Of a DNA stretch of 64,000 nucleotides, positions 1 through 8,843 are shown piece by piece. A program made the translations under genes and the position numbers. This DNA comes from WLWS01 sp047638675. Lineage in GTDB: Bacteria; Pseudomonadota; Gammaproteobacteria; Eutrophobiales; Eutrophobiaceae. Location of the stretch: positions 12,249-76,248 of the forward strand of contig JBLIML010000004.1 in assembly GCA_047638675.1 (NCBI GenBank), read 5' to 3'. Below the pieces are notes generated by a model, which searched no databases, was not told where the DNA came from, and was given only the letters and a program-made list of their open reading frames with translations. Numbering within the stretch: position 1 is the stretch's first letter; each line of letters opens with the position of its first letter.

Positions 1-1182
1 TTCGCGACTGGCCTTATCCTTTACTATCTCAAGAGCACCAATAAAACCAATGCCTCTTGCCTCACCAACCAGGGGATGATCTGCCAATTCCTTCCAGCGT
101 TTTTGTAAGTAGGGGCCTGTATTTTTTGCTACATTTTCAATGATTTTTTCATCGCGCAAGATATTGACGTTGGCGAGCGCGACAGCGCAGGCTGCGGGAT
201 GACCGGAGTAGGTAAAACCATGGGCGAACTCTTCCCCTTCAGATATGAGCAAATCCGCAACGCGATCGCCGACCATGACGCCGCCAATGGGCAGGTAACC
301 CGATGAGAGACCTTTGGCGATGGGAGTAAGATCGGGTTTTATTTGAAAGTAATCCGATCCAAACCAGGTGCCGAGTCGACCAAAGCCGCAGATAACTTCA
401 TCTGCTATTAGTAAAATGTCGTACTCGTTACAGATGCGTTGTATTTCCGGCCAATAGGTATCAGGAGGAATGATGACGCCACCAGCCCCCTGGACAGGCT
501 CGGCTATAAAGGCCGCGACCTGGTCTGCGCCGAGGCTAAGAATTTTTTCTTCGAGTAAACGTGCGGTTTTAAGTCCGAATTCCTCCGGCGATAAATCACC
601 GCCATCACGATACCAGTAGGGAGGCGCGATATGTGTGATCCCGGGAATGGGCAAGTGCCCCTGTTCATGAACGGCCTTAAATCCACCCAGGCTGGCAGCG
701 GCGATCGTACTGCCGTGATAAGCATCAAAACGACTGATGATCATTTTTCTATCAGGCTTGCCCGCGAGATCCCAGTAACGTCGCACTAATCTGATTACCG
801 TATCATTTGCTTCCGATCCGGAATTTGTGAAAAAAACGCGATTCAAATGCGGGGGAGTCACCTCGGTGAGCAGCTTTGATAGTTCAATGGCAGGTGGGTG
901 CGATGACTGAAAAAAACTATTGTAAAAAGGCAATTCAAGAAGTTGTTTATAGGCCGCATCAGCAAGTTCTTTTCTGCCATAACCAATATTCACGCACCAC
1001 AAACCAGCCATGGCATCGAGCAGCCGTTTACCCTCAGAGTCCCATATGTAAACGCCATCGGCACGCGTGATTACCCGACAGCCTTTTTCCCCCAAAGCTC
1101 TGGTGTCTGTAAAAGGGTGTAAATGATGATCACGGTCAAATGCCTGCCAACTTGCTGTATCTTTTGCCGTCGCGGTATTCAT
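1..1182 (-). CDS. Class III PLP aminotransferase (putrescine/polyamine--pyruvate type), 3' end outside the window
   Basis: The visible 394 codons begin at ATG 1182 and run off the left edge, so the C-terminus is missing. The protein reads as an omega-amino acid or polyamine aminotransferase of the SpuC type: a cofactor-binding segment around FFTNSGSEAND, the Asp of LLIADEVICGFGR, and the PLP lysine in PIAKGLSSGYLPIGG. Such enzymes move the terminal amino group of putrescine, cadaverine or a related amine to pyruvate in the cytoplasm. The gene starts only 5 nt after the stop of the glutamine-synthetase-like gene at 1188-2522, so the two are almost certainly one transcript. Exact substrate is not readable from sequence. 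The family assignment is firm. Confidence 0.88.
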   Translation of the reverse strand, partial: MNTATAKDTASWQAFDRDHHLHPFTDTRALGEKGCRVITRADGVYIWDSEGKRLLDAMAGLWCVNIGYGRKELADAAYKQLLELPFYNSFFQSSHPPAIELSKLLTEVTPPHLNRVFFTNSGSEANDTVIRLVRRYWDLAGKPDRKMIISRFDAYHGSTIAAASLGGFKAVHEQGHLPIPGITHIAPPYWYRDGGDLSPEEFGLKTARLLEEKILSLGADQVAAFIAEPVQGAGGVIIPPDTYWPEIQRICNEYDILLIADEVICGFGRLGTWFGSDYFQIKPDLTPIAKGLSSGYLPIGGVMVGDRVADLLISEGEEFAHGFTYSGHPAACAVALANVNILRDEKIIENVAKNTGPYLQKRWKELADHPLVGEARGIGFIGALEIVKDKASRE

Positions 1183-1187
1183 GAGCC

Positions 1188-2522
1188 TTATACCTTCAAT
1201 AATAAATGTTCACGTTCCCATGAACTAATCACCTGGGAAAATGTTTCATATTCTAACTCCCTTACTGCCGTGTAGAGTTTGACGAACTTGTCACCGAGGA
1301 TATTTCGAAGTGGTTTACAATTTAGAAGAAGGTCAATTGACGAGTGCAGATCTCTCGGCAGTGAAATATCATTTTCATAAGCGCTGCCCTCAAGCGGTTT
1401 CGTGGGCACCAGTTTCTCCTGCATCCCCAGATATCCGGACGCCAACGATGCCGCTATTGCAAGGTAGGGGTTAGTATCGGCACCCGCTATCCTGTTTTCG
1501 ACGCGTGTATTCTCGGCAGTTGATATTGGAATACGCAGGCCGACGGTTCGATTATCAAATGCCCAATCTACATTAATAGGTGCCGAATTGTGTGGGGCGA
1601 TGCGCCTGTAAGAATTAACATTAGGCGCAAATATCGACATGGCTGCCGGGATATAGGTTTGCTGACCGGCAATGTAATTTCTAAAAACGTTATTGGGCTT
1701 ACCTGACTTATTGATAAAAATATTTTTACCTGTTTTCCGACTGACAATACTTTGGTGTAAATGCGTTGAGCTGCCGGGTTCATCTTGATGTGGCTTGGCC
1801 ATAAAAGTTGCATACATGCCATGTTTGAAAGCGGCTTCACGAACAGTTCGCTTAAATATGAACACCTGATCCGCGAGATTCAGGGCATCACCATGTTTAA
1901 AGTTAACTTCGAGCTGAGCAATGCCATCTTCGTGAGAGAGTGTTTCGAGATCAAGTCCCTGTATTTCAGAGAAACCATAAATATCTTCAACAACACCTTC
2001 AAATTCATTCAGCGCATCGAGACTAAGGGTTTGTCTCGATTTTTCCTGTCGCCCGGATCGACCCACAGGTGGTTCGAGTGGCTGGTTTGCGTCTGTATTA
2101 ACTTTGACCAGGTAGAATTCAATTTCAGGTGCAATGACGGGTCTCCATCCTTTTCTTTTATATAATTCCAGCACATGTTTTAGCACATAACGGGGAGCAG
2201 TTTGGATGGGGCTTCCATCAAGACTATAACAATTATGGATAATTTGAGCCGTGGGTTCCGAGGCCCAGGGGACTTTGCGAAGTGATTCGAGGACGGGTCT
2301 GGCTTCCATATCAATGTCAGTAGGGTTTATGTCATCGACGTAATCTGTGTATTCACCACTAATTGTTTGTGTGAACATAGCTTCCGGAATACGGACACCG
2401 TTATCTTCCAGGTAGCGATCCGCGGGCACAATTTTTCCTCGCGCAGTTCCGGCGAAATCGGGAATTATCGCTTCCACTTCTTCAATTCGGTTTTCTTCAA
2501 ACCACTGTTTGATAAGAGTCAT
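1188..2522 (-). CDS. Glutamine synthetase-family gamma-glutamyl-amine ligase (PuuA-like)
   Basis: A 444-residue protein of the glutamine synthetase fold, with the N-terminal beta-grasp segment followed by the catalytic domain. Landmarks are the metal-binding glutamates in APEIEFYLV, the ATP/substrate loop around SSTHLHQSI, and RIAGADTNPYLAIAAS near residue 360. The length and the amine context favour the PuuA/GlnA3 group, which ligates glutamate to putrescine or other amines using ATP, over the housekeeping enzyme of about 470 residues. It is co-transcribed with the aminotransferase at 1-1182. A TetR-type inverted repeat lies about 290 bp upstream at 2814-2833. Gamma-glutamylputrescine synthetase is the nearest known activity, but the amine used here is inferred. 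Confidence 0.85.
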   Translation of the reverse strand: MTLIKQWFEENRIEEVEAIIPDFAGTARGKIVPADRYLEDNGVRIPEAMFTQTISGEYTDYVDDINPTDIDMEARPVLESLRKVPWASEPTAQIIHNCYSLDGSPIQTAPRYVLKHVLELYKRKGWRPVIAPEIEFYLVKVNTDANQPLEPPVGRSGRQEKSRQTLSLDALNEFEGVVEDIYGFSEIQGLDLETLSHEDGIAQLEVNFKHGDALNLADQVFIFKRTVREAAFKHGMYATFMAKPHQDEPGSSTHLHQSIVSRKTGKNIFINKSGKPNNVFRNYIAGQQTYIPAAMSIFAPNVNSYRRIAPHNSAPINVDWAFDNRTVGLRIPISTAENTRVENRIAGADTNPYLAIAASLASGYLGMQEKLVPTKPLEGSAYENDISLPRDLHSSIDLLLNCKPLRNILGDKFVKLYTAVRELEYETFSQVISSWEREHLLLKV

Positions 2523-3023
2523 TTTCTTTGGCTACTATTGGTGATAAATATTTTTCTTAGTCCACAATTTTGAAAATTCATTGGATTAAGCGTGTATTAA
2601 AGCTAGTGATAATAGCGACAGCCCAAGGAGCAGGAAGTTGCCTGAAAGCTTTAAAGGTAATGTCGAAAGGTCAAAACTGCTTCACAGTAAAGCATCGTCC
2701 AGCCCTTGTGCTAATAATTTAAGCGCCAGGGTGCTGTGGAGCTGTTAAGCCTTCGGTACTCCAGTATCTTAATTCAAGTGTTGTGTAAAACACAAGCGCT
2801 AAGGGACAGAATTATGAATGAGGGTTCATTCATTAATAATTATTAACTAATTGATATAAATATAAAATATATTATTACCTTATGTCTCTATTTCTTTAAA
2901 AATCATCAGAAAATTAAAATTTGAAGTTGTATATGCACAACGAATACGATATTAATCCGCCATTACTGGAGAATTTTAGTATCCTCCCATTTTTCACGAC
3001 AAGTTCTCATTGGTGCTTACGTA
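2523..3023. other. Intergenic region with regulatory repeats
   Basis: No convincing gene. The region separates the leftward glutamine-synthetase-like operon from the rightward hydroxylase gene, so it must hold promoters for both. It contains a 6-3-6 inverted repeat at 2781-2795 (TTGTGT/ACACAA) and, 18 bp further on, a perfect 8-4-8 inverted repeat at 2814-2833 that matches the operator-like repeat beside the tetR gene. From 2834 to about 2935 the sequence is strongly A+T rich. I could not fix a -35/-10 pair with confidence. Confidence 0.5.
2814..2833. promoter_or_regulatory. Putative TetR/BetI-type operator, copy 1
   Basis: Perfect inverted repeat: ATGAATGA, a 4-bp spacer (GGGT), then TCATTCAT. 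The same arms and the same spacer length recur at 9564-9591 in the divergent promoter gap of the tetR gene. That recurrence supports a shared binding site for the regulator at 8844-9485. It lies about 290 bp upstream of the leftward ligase gene and about 190 bp upstream of the rightward hydroxylase gene, so either could be the target. Binding is inferred. Confidence 0.6.
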
Positions 3024-3590
3024 ATGGATATAGCTGAACCGTTAAAGATACTGGGTAAGGTTGACATCGCCGAACTGCAAAGCCGGATCCTCTCTCTGGA
3101 TGATGAGGCCTGGCTTGAGCAGGACTATCGACAAAAAGAATATGATGTACACCGTTACACGGAATCGGTGGTTCTCATATTTACCGATGGCTCTGGTTGG
3201 CCAGATATAGAAGTGAGCAAGCAGCCCGGTTGGGACAAGTTGGCCGATGTCGCCGTGCCGGTTATGCACAATATAGTGGAAAACTTTTATCCCGCTGGCG
3301 GTACTATCATCCGCGCAATGGCGGCCAAACTGCTTCCTGATGGAAAAATAAAACCACACCGGGATTCACATCCTTCCTTTCACCATGGCCACAGAATTCA
3401 TGTTCCAATCACAACAAATTCCAGAGTAAGGTTCATGATAGACGGGCGACCCTATAAATTTGAAGTGGGTCAGGCCTATGAAATAAATAATCAAAAAACG
3501 CACAGTGTGATGAATAAGGGAAAAGAAGGGAGAATTACCTTTATTTTTGACTATGTCCCACCCAACTTAATTGATCGCTCTGGCCAATAA
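3024..3590 (+). CDS. Aspartyl/asparaginyl beta-hydroxylase-family protein
   Basis: A 188-residue Fe(II)/2-oxoglutarate oxygenase of the Asp_Arg_Hydrox family. The HxD iron motif is visible as H112 and D114 in KPHRDSHPSF, the distal iron histidine as H160 in NQKTHSVMN, and the 2-oxoglutarate arginine is probably R170. Bacterial members hydroxylate free or peptide-bound amino acids, or are uncharacterised; the substrate cannot be read here. No transmembrane segment is seen, so it is probably cytoplasmic. It is transcribed alone, convergent with the permease gene ending at 3640. An operator-like repeat about 190 bp upstream may tie it to the amine regulon. Confidence 0.82.
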   Translation: MDIAEPLKILGKVDIAELQSRILSLDDEAWLEQDYRQKEYDVHRYTESVVLIFTDGSGWPDIEVSKQPGWDKLADVAVPVMHNIVENFYPAGGTIIRAMAAKLLPDGKIKPHRDSHPSFHHGHRIHVPITTNSRVRFMIDGRPYKFEVGQAYEINNQKTHSVMNKGKEGRITFIFDYVPPNLIDRSGQ

Positions 3591-3639
3591 GTAAATCCAC
3601 ATTTAGCATGAATGGTGTATTGATGCAGTTCATTGAAAT

Positions 3640-4482
3640 CTAGGATCCGGCTCTAACAATAAGTTGCTCGTCTGTTTTTCGTTGTTTTTCCTGTCGTATC
3701 AATAGCCAACCTGCAAGCGCGACGCCAATGCTTACGATAGTAATAATGAGAGTGGCCAGGGCGTTTATGTCCGGTGTTACGCCGAGTCGGATCTTGGAAT
3801 AGATCCACATTGGTAGCGTACTGGCGCCCGGTCCGGAAACGAAGCTGGCAATAATAAGATCATCGAGAGACAGGGTGAACGCCAGTAGCCAGCCGGATAA
3901 CATTGCGGGAAAGATCAAAGGTAAGGTAATGTCCAGCGTTACGCGAAACGGTCTGCCGCCCAGGTCCATCGCGGCTTCTTCCAGTGACTGATCCATCGAG
4001 ATTAATCGTGATTGGACAATGACAGCGACATAAGCCATTGAGAAAGTGATGTGTCCAATCATGATGGTGGTTGCGCCTCGTTCACCGGGCCAACCCGTTA
4101 AATCCTGCATAGTGACAAACAACAAAAGCAAAGATAGCCCTGTGATAACTTCCGGCATCGCCAACGGTGCTGCAATCATCCCGGTAAAAAGCAATCTGCC
4201 ACGGAAACGGCCCATTCGAGTCAGCGCAAGGCCCGCCAGTGTCCCCATAAGGGTAGCAAAGGTAGCGCTAATAAGGGCGATACGAAGACTGAGTAAAGTC
4301 GCTTCGATTATTTGTCTGTTTTCCAATAAAGCCAGGTACCAACGAAATGAAAAGCCGCCCCACACAGATACAATTCTTGAATCATTAAAGGAGTAAACCA
4401 TTACCAGAATAATGGGTACATAAAGGAAGGCATAACCAAAGCAAAGCACAGTGATCAAAAAGCTTGATCGCTTGCTATTCAT
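3640..4482 (-). CDS. potI: Polyamine-type ABC transporter permease (PotI/PotC-like)
   Basis: Inner-membrane permease of about 280 residues with multiple hydrophobic helices. The cytoplasmic EAA loop (EEAAMDLGGRPFRVTLDITLP) contacts the ATPase. I place the start at ATG 4482, not the longer frame opening at 4584, because 4482 gives the usual N-terminus (MNSKRSSF then a helix) and makes a 4-bp ATGA overlap with the preceding permease gene, the normal arrangement in pot operons. It forms a heterodimeric channel with the permease at 4479-5396. It is the last gene of the tetR-acyl-CoA dehydrogenase-potFGHI transcript and faces the hydroxylase gene convergently. Confidence 0.9.
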   Translation of the reverse strand: MNSKRSSFLITVLCFGYAFLYVPIILVMVYSFNDSRIVSVWGGFSFRWYLALLENRQIIEATLLSLRIALISATFATLMGTLAGLALTRMGRFRGRLLFTGMIAAPLAMPEVITGLSLLLLFVTMQDLTGWPGERGATTIMIGHITFSMAYVAVIVQSRLISMDQSLEEAAMDLGGRPFRVTLDITLPLIFPAMLSGWLLAFTLSLDDLIIASFVSGPGASTLPMWIYSKIRLGVTPDINALATLIITIVSIGVALAGWLLIRQEKQRKTDEQLIVRAGS

Positions 4483-5396
4483 GGTGCGTCCTGTGATTCC
4501 GGTGCCTGAAAGTGTTGAAAAAGCATCATTGGCAAGATCAGGATTAGCAAGAGAATAGTGGCAACGGCTGCTGACAATGGCCAATCACGATTACCGAAAA
4601 ATTCATCGTAAAGTGTTCGACCAATCATCAGCGAATCCAGTCCGCCCAGTAAAGATGGAATAACAAATTCCCCCAGGGCGGGAATAAATACCAGCAAACT
4701 ACCGGCGACGATGCCGGGCAGGGAAAGTGGCAGCGTGATATCGCGAAAGATAACCAGCGGTTTCGCACCTAGATCAGCGGCGGCGTCATTCAAATCAAAA
4801 TCCAGTTTTTCCAGATTAGCGAAAAGTGGCAGGATCATAAAAGGCAAATAAGAGTAAACAATACCCAGATAGACAGCGAAATCGGTATATAGCAGTTTCA
4901 GAGGTTGTTCGATAAGTCCCAGTGCGATTAAGGAATTATTGATTAAACCGTGGGTGCTCAACATTCCCATCCAGGCATAGACTCTGAGTAAAAACGATGT
5001 CCAGAACGGCAGGATGATCAGGAACAGAAAAATATTGCGCCATACTGAATCTGCCCGAGCTATAGCGTAAGCCATTGGATATCCAATGAGTAAGCAAAGA
5101 CAGGTCGATATAAAGGCAATTTTTAGTGATTTGAAATAGCTTATCCAGTAAAGATCATCCTCCATCAGGAATCGATAGTTATCCAGAGTGAAATGAAAAG
5201 AGATGTTTGCGTTTTCCGAAAACTCAAGCAATGGTGTAAAAGGCGGGAGCGCCACTACAGGGTCAGAAAAACTGATCTTGAAAATAATGGCGAAAGGCAT
5301 GAGGAAAAAAATCAGAAGCCATAAATAGGGTGCCAAAATAACAAAACGTCGCCACAATATATCCAGCGTTCTTTGTTGAGACAAAGGGGCATTCAT
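4479..5396 (-). CDS. potH: Polyamine-type ABC transporter permease (PotH/PotB-like)
   Basis: A 305-residue integral membrane permease with about six helices and the EAA loop NDAAADLGAKPLVIFRDITLPLSLPG, the coupling element to the ATPase. It belongs to the PotB/PotH group importing putrescine, spermidine or related organic cations. The start overlaps the ATPase stop by 4 bp (5393-5396) and its own stop overlaps the next permease start by 4 bp, indicating translational coupling and equal dosage of subunits. The family is clear. The transported amine is not determined and may differ from putrescine because of the N-demethylation-type genes nearby. Confidence 0.92.
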   Translation of the reverse strand: MNAPLSQQRTLDILWRRFVILAPYLWLLIFFLMPFAIIFKISFSDPVVALPPFTPLLEFSENANISFHFTLDNYRFLMEDDLYWISYFKSLKIAFISTCLCLLIGYPMAYAIARADSVWRNIFLFLIILPFWTSFLLRVYAWMGMLSTHGLINNSLIALGLIEQPLKLLYTDFAVYLGIVYSYLPFMILPLFANLEKLDFDLNDAAADLGAKPLVIFRDITLPLSLPGIVAGSLLVFIPALGEFVIPSLLGGLDSLMIGRTLYDEFFGNRDWPLSAAVATILLLILILPMMLFQHFQAPESQDAP

Positions 5397-6532
5397 TCGG
5401 TTAGCACGACGCTGCTTTGCGCATCCCAGGACAGGTAGACTTCTTCATCCCATTCAAGAACACGTTCAGCTGAGCGCACTCTGTTTTGTGCACTAACCTG
5501 AACAATTTTACCCGAGGCTGTTTTAACCCTGTAAATTGACAAATTACCGTGATAACCCAGATCCCAGACAACACCTTTTATAACGGACAAACCATTTCCC
5601 TGTGGTCGATCTTTATCTATAGTTATTTTTTCTGGTCTGACGGCAATAGTTAGTTCAGAACCCACTACTGTATCAATAGGATTCACGGCCAGTATTGTTG
5701 TCCCCGTTTCCTTACATTTCATTTCCAGTTCTCTGTCATTGAGTTTACTTACAACACCTTCAAACAAGTTTATGCTGCCAAAAAAATCGGCGACATAGCG
5801 ATTGACAGGATATTCGTAGATTTGCTTTGGTGTGCCAGTTTGTATCACTTTGCCACTATGCATAACCGCTATACGTGAGGAGAGAATCATGGCTTCATCT
5901 TGATCATGGGTCACAACGATAAAAGTTATGCCGATTTGATCCTGAATATTCATCAATTCAAATTGAGTATGCTCACGCAGTTTTTTATCAAGTGCGGCAA
6001 GCGGTTCATCCAGCAATAAAACTTTTGGTTTTTTAATAAGCGCTCTGGCCAGCGCAACGCGTTGTCGCTGTCCCCCAGATAATTGATGAGGCTTACGTTT
6101 TGCAAACTCCGTCATTTGTACCAGTTCGAGCATTTCCTCTACACGGTTTTGTATTTCCTGTTTTCTTACGCCTTCTTTTTTTAGACCATAGGCAACATTT
6201 TTCTCAACCGACATATGTGGAAATACTGCATAAGACTGAAACATCATGTTCACCGGGCGCTCGTATGGCGGCACGGTAGTCATGTCAACTCCGTCAATAA
6301 GGATCCTGCCAGCGGCAGGTGTTTCGAATCCGGCAAGCATGCGCAATAATGTGGTCTTACCGCAGCCGGATCCACCGAGAATAGCAAAAAATTCATTCTT
6401 ATAAATATTGAGATTTACATTATCCACCGCCAGATAACCATCAAAGTCTTTTGAAATATTTTCAATCTGAATGAAGGGCGCTTCATCCGGAGCCTGCCAG
6501 ACGGGTTTTAGTTGAGATGTTGCATCAATCAT
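5393..6532 (-). CDS. potG: Polyamine-type ABC transporter ATP-binding protein (PotG/PotA-like)
   Basis: A 379-residue ATPase. The Walker A motif is GGSGCGKTT (about residues 53-61), the signature LSGGQRQRVALARAL, Walker B VLLLDEPLAALD, and the switch histidine is in IVVTHDQDEA. A C-terminal TOBE-type domain (about residues 290-379) is typical of the PotA/PotG group and fits the length. It powers import through the two permeases that overlap it downstream. The gene starts 19 bp after the binding-protein gene, in the standard F-G-H-I order. Confidence 0.93.
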   Translation of the reverse strand: MIDATSQLKPVWQAPDEAPFIQIENISKDFDGYLAVDNVNLNIYKNEFFAILGGSGCGKTTLLRMLAGFETPAAGRILIDGVDMTTVPPYERPVNMMFQSYAVFPHMSVEKNVAYGLKKEGVRKQEIQNRVEEMLELVQMTEFAKRKPHQLSGGQRQRVALARALIKKPKVLLLDEPLAALDKKLREHTQFELMNIQDQIGITFIVVTHDQDEAMILSSRIAVMHSGKVIQTGTPKQIYEYPVNRYVADFFGSINLFEGVVSKLNDRELEMKCKETGTTILAVNPIDTVVGSELTIAVRPEKITIDKDRPQGNGLSVIKGVVWDLGYHGNLSIYRVKTASGKIVQVSAQNRVRSAERVLEWDEEVYLSWDAQSSVVLTE

Positions 6533-6551
6533 TTTGAATGGTTAGCTATCT

Positions 6552-7640
6552 TCAAATTCCGGTTTTCATTCGCGTCCATGCCCTCGAACGTGGACGTTCC
6601 TTTTTGGGTGAGAAAACTACCACAGCTTGCAATCTTTTTCTCACGCTTGCATTGGGGTAAATCCCGGGATCGCTCGTGATCTCAATATCTACAAGCGGAG
6701 TAGCGGATTTATTGCCGTTAGCATAACCGGTAAAATTGGAGATAGCTGCAATAACTTCCGGGCGTAACAAATAGTTTATAAGAAGGAGTGCATTACCTGG
6801 GTGTGGGGCATCGGCCGGTATAACCAGTGTGTCGAACCAGTTATGCACACCCCTGGAGAACATGGCAAAACCCAGATTAATATCAATGTCAGCTTCTTTA
6901 GCCCGTCTTTTTGCGACGGAGTAATCACCCGACCAGCTCATGGCTGCACAAACTTCCTTATTCGGCATATCAATCAACATTTTTCCCGAACTGAAATATT
7001 TTATATAGGGGCGAATTGCCTTTACTACCTGCTCGGCCTCTTTCAAGTGTTGTGGTTCGATCGAGTTTGCGTGATGACCAAGATAATTCATTACCGAAGG
7101 TATCGTATCAATCGAACCGTCCAGTAAACTGACGCCACAATCGCTTATGCGGGACAGAATTTTCGGATCGAAAAAAAAGTCAGCAGTCTCCAATGATACT
7201 TCGGGGATACGTTCCTTTAGCAAGTCAATGTTGAAGGCGACGCCGGTTGTTCCCCACATATAAGGTGCTGCATGTCGATTGTCCGGATCGAAGGCAGATA
7301 GCTTATTCAAAAGCTCGGGATCAAGGTGATGCCAGTTAGAGAGTTTGCTCCGGTCCAGTGTCTGATAAATACCTGCAGTAATTAGTCTTGCGGAAAATGA
7401 TGCTGAATGGAGAACAAGATCATAGCCACTTTTACCTGCCAGCAATTTGGCATCTACAATGTCGGTCGTATCGTAAATATCGTAATTGACCTTGATACCG
7501 TATTCTTTCTCAAAATTGCTCAGGGTATCTGGTCCGATATAATCTGCCCAGTTGTAAAAATTAACAATTTTTTCTTCTCCTGCATACAAATTCTGTAGCA
7601 GAAAAAAAGTCGCCAGTAGAATAAATAGATTTCTAATCAT
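6552..7640 (-). CDS. potF: Periplasmic polyamine-binding protein (PotF/SpuD-like)
   Basis: A 362-residue solute-binding protein with a Sec signal peptide (MIRNLFILLATFFLLQNLYA, cleavage before GEEK). The mature N-terminus VNFYNWADYIGPDTL and the C-terminal RAWTRMKTG are characteristic of the PotD/PotF/SpuD family, which captures putrescine or spermidine in the periplasm and delivers it to the permeases. The TxWSGDYSVA segment near residue 240 corresponds to part of the ligand pocket. It follows the acyl-CoA dehydrogenase gene by 35 bp, a gap containing a small hairpin (7648-7664) that could adjust stoichiometry. Ligand specificity within amines is not readable by eye. Confidence 0.92.
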   Translation of the reverse strand: MIRNLFILLATFFLLQNLYAGEEKIVNFYNWADYIGPDTLSNFEKEYGIKVNYDIYDTTDIVDAKLLAGKSGYDLVLHSASFSARLITAGIYQTLDRSKLSNWHHLDPELLNKLSAFDPDNRHAAPYMWGTTGVAFNIDLLKERIPEVSLETADFFFDPKILSRISDCGVSLLDGSIDTIPSVMNYLGHHANSIEPQHLKEAEQVVKAIRPYIKYFSSGKMLIDMPNKEVCAAMSWSGDYSVAKRRAKEADIDINLGFAMFSRGVHNWFDTLVIPADAPHPGNALLLINYLLRPEVIAAISNFTGYANGNKSATPLVDIEITSDPGIYPNASVRKRLQAVVVFSPKKERPRSRAWTRMKTGI

Positions 7641-7647
7641 TATTAAC

Positions 7648-7664
7648 CTGGCTTTGTAAGCCAG
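7648..7664 (-). other. Small hairpin between acyl-CoA dehydrogenase and potF
   Basis: Perfect 7-bp inverted repeat (CTGGCTT/AAGCCAG) with a 3-nt loop in the 35-bp gap of the operon. There is no T tract after it on the transcribed strand, so it is probably not a terminator. It may act as an RNA stability or processing hairpin, as is common upstream of highly expressed binding-protein genes. Function is inferred. Confidence 0.4.
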
Positions 7665-7675
7665 AGATAGTCTGT

Positions 7676-8830
7676 CTACATATCTGCGAGACCGCGTTTT
7701 AGCAGGCCTTTCGCAATAATCATACGCTGTATTTCACTTGTGCCTTCCCAGATACGATCAACACGCAACTCTCTGAAATACCGTTCGGCCAGGTTTTCGC
7801 GCATATAGCCGCGACCACCGAATATTTGTACTGCGCGATCTGCCACTCGATTGGCCATCTCAGATGCATAGAGTTTTGCCATAGAACAACGCGCATGTAA
7901 TTGTTTCAAGTCATCACCACGATCATGTGCCTGTGCTGCCTCAAAAGTCATGAGTCGAGCGGCCCAGAGTTCTGTGACGCTGTCTGCCAACATAAATTGA
8001 ATGGCCTGTTTGCTTGCCAAAGGCTCACCCTGAATATCACGGTTTTTGGCGAATTCAGCCGCTTCCTCTATCAAACGTGCCGCCGCTCCACAACATCGGG
8101 CTGCTATCATCATACGTTCGTGACGAAACCAGCTTCTCGAGTACTGCATGCCCTCTCCTTCGGCACCAATGCGCATCGCATCCGCTACGAAGACATCTGT
8201 GAAGCGATAAGTTGGGTGATGAGCGGCGTATGTATGACTGAATAAAGGGTTGGCGATAACTTCTACGCCCGCTGTATTAATATCAAGAAAGAAGAGCGCG
8301 TGTTCGCCATTTTCTAATTTAGCCTGTATAAAAAAATAGTCGGCAAGATTGGCACTGGTTACGTACCATTTTTCACCGTTGATGGTATAACCACCTTTAC
8401 ACTTCGTTGCCCTTGTATTTATCGTCTCGTTTGAACCTGCCTCCGCTTCAGTGATGGCGTAGCACTCTTTTCGAGAGCTATCTATGAGAGGCAATATATA
8501 ATTTTCTATCTGCTGTTTGCTGCAGGCTTCAAACATCCACTGTTGCGCTTCGGAAAAACACCAGCATAAGGCATTGGTTACTTTTCCAAGTTGCTCCCAA
8601 ACCGCAACTTGTTCCGTCATACCAAGTTCGAGACCGCCGAACTTTTTCGGCACATCCATTTTGCTAAAACCCAGTTCTATCGCAAGTAAGTTGTGTCGTT
8701 TACTTATCTTCTCTGGCAGCACGCCTCCGTTAAATTCGGCCTCAATTTCCCAGGGCTTTAACTCTTCTTCGGTAAACTTGAAAGCTTTCCCCTGCCATTC
8801 TCTGGCGTTATCACTTAATACGAGATCCAT
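7676..8830 (-). CDS. Acyl-CoA dehydrogenase
   Basis: A 384-residue flavoprotein that oxidises an acyl-CoA to the enoyl-CoA, passing electrons to ETF. Visible signatures are AEAGSNETINTRATK (substrate/FAD loop), EKWYVTSANLADYF, and the C-terminal IFGGRGYMRENLAERYFRE followed by IWEGTSEIQRMIIA with the catalytic-region glutamate. I use ATG 8830, 13 bp after the tetR stop, because the longer frame from 8902 overlaps tetR and adds a non-homologous N-terminus. It lies between the TetR regulator and the Pot importer, so the imported compound or a product is probably processed as a CoA thioester. The enoyl-CoA hydratase at 17599 and acyl-CoA ligase at 15471 would complete that route. Chain specificity is unknown; CaiA-like use of a betainyl-CoA is possible. 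Confidence 0.88.
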   Translation of the reverse strand: MDLVLSDNAREWQGKAFKFTEEELKPWEIEAEFNGGVLPEKISKRHNLLAIELGFSKMDVPKKFGGLELGMTEQVAVWEQLGKVTNALCWCFSEAQQWMFEACSKQQIENYILPLIDSSRKECYAITEAEAGSNETINTRATKCKGGYTINGEKWYVTSANLADYFFIQAKLENGEHALFFLDINTAGVEVIANPLFSHTYAAHHPTYRFTDVFVADAMRIGAEGEGMQYSRSWFRHERMMIAARCCGAAARLIEEAAEFAKNRDIQGEPLASKQAIQFMLADSVTELWAARLMTFEAAQAHDRGDDLKQLHARCSMAKLYASEMANRVADRAVQIFGGRGYMRENLAERYFRELRVDRIWEGTSEIQRMIIAKGLLKRGLADM

Positions 8831-8843
8831 AAGGTCTAATCGC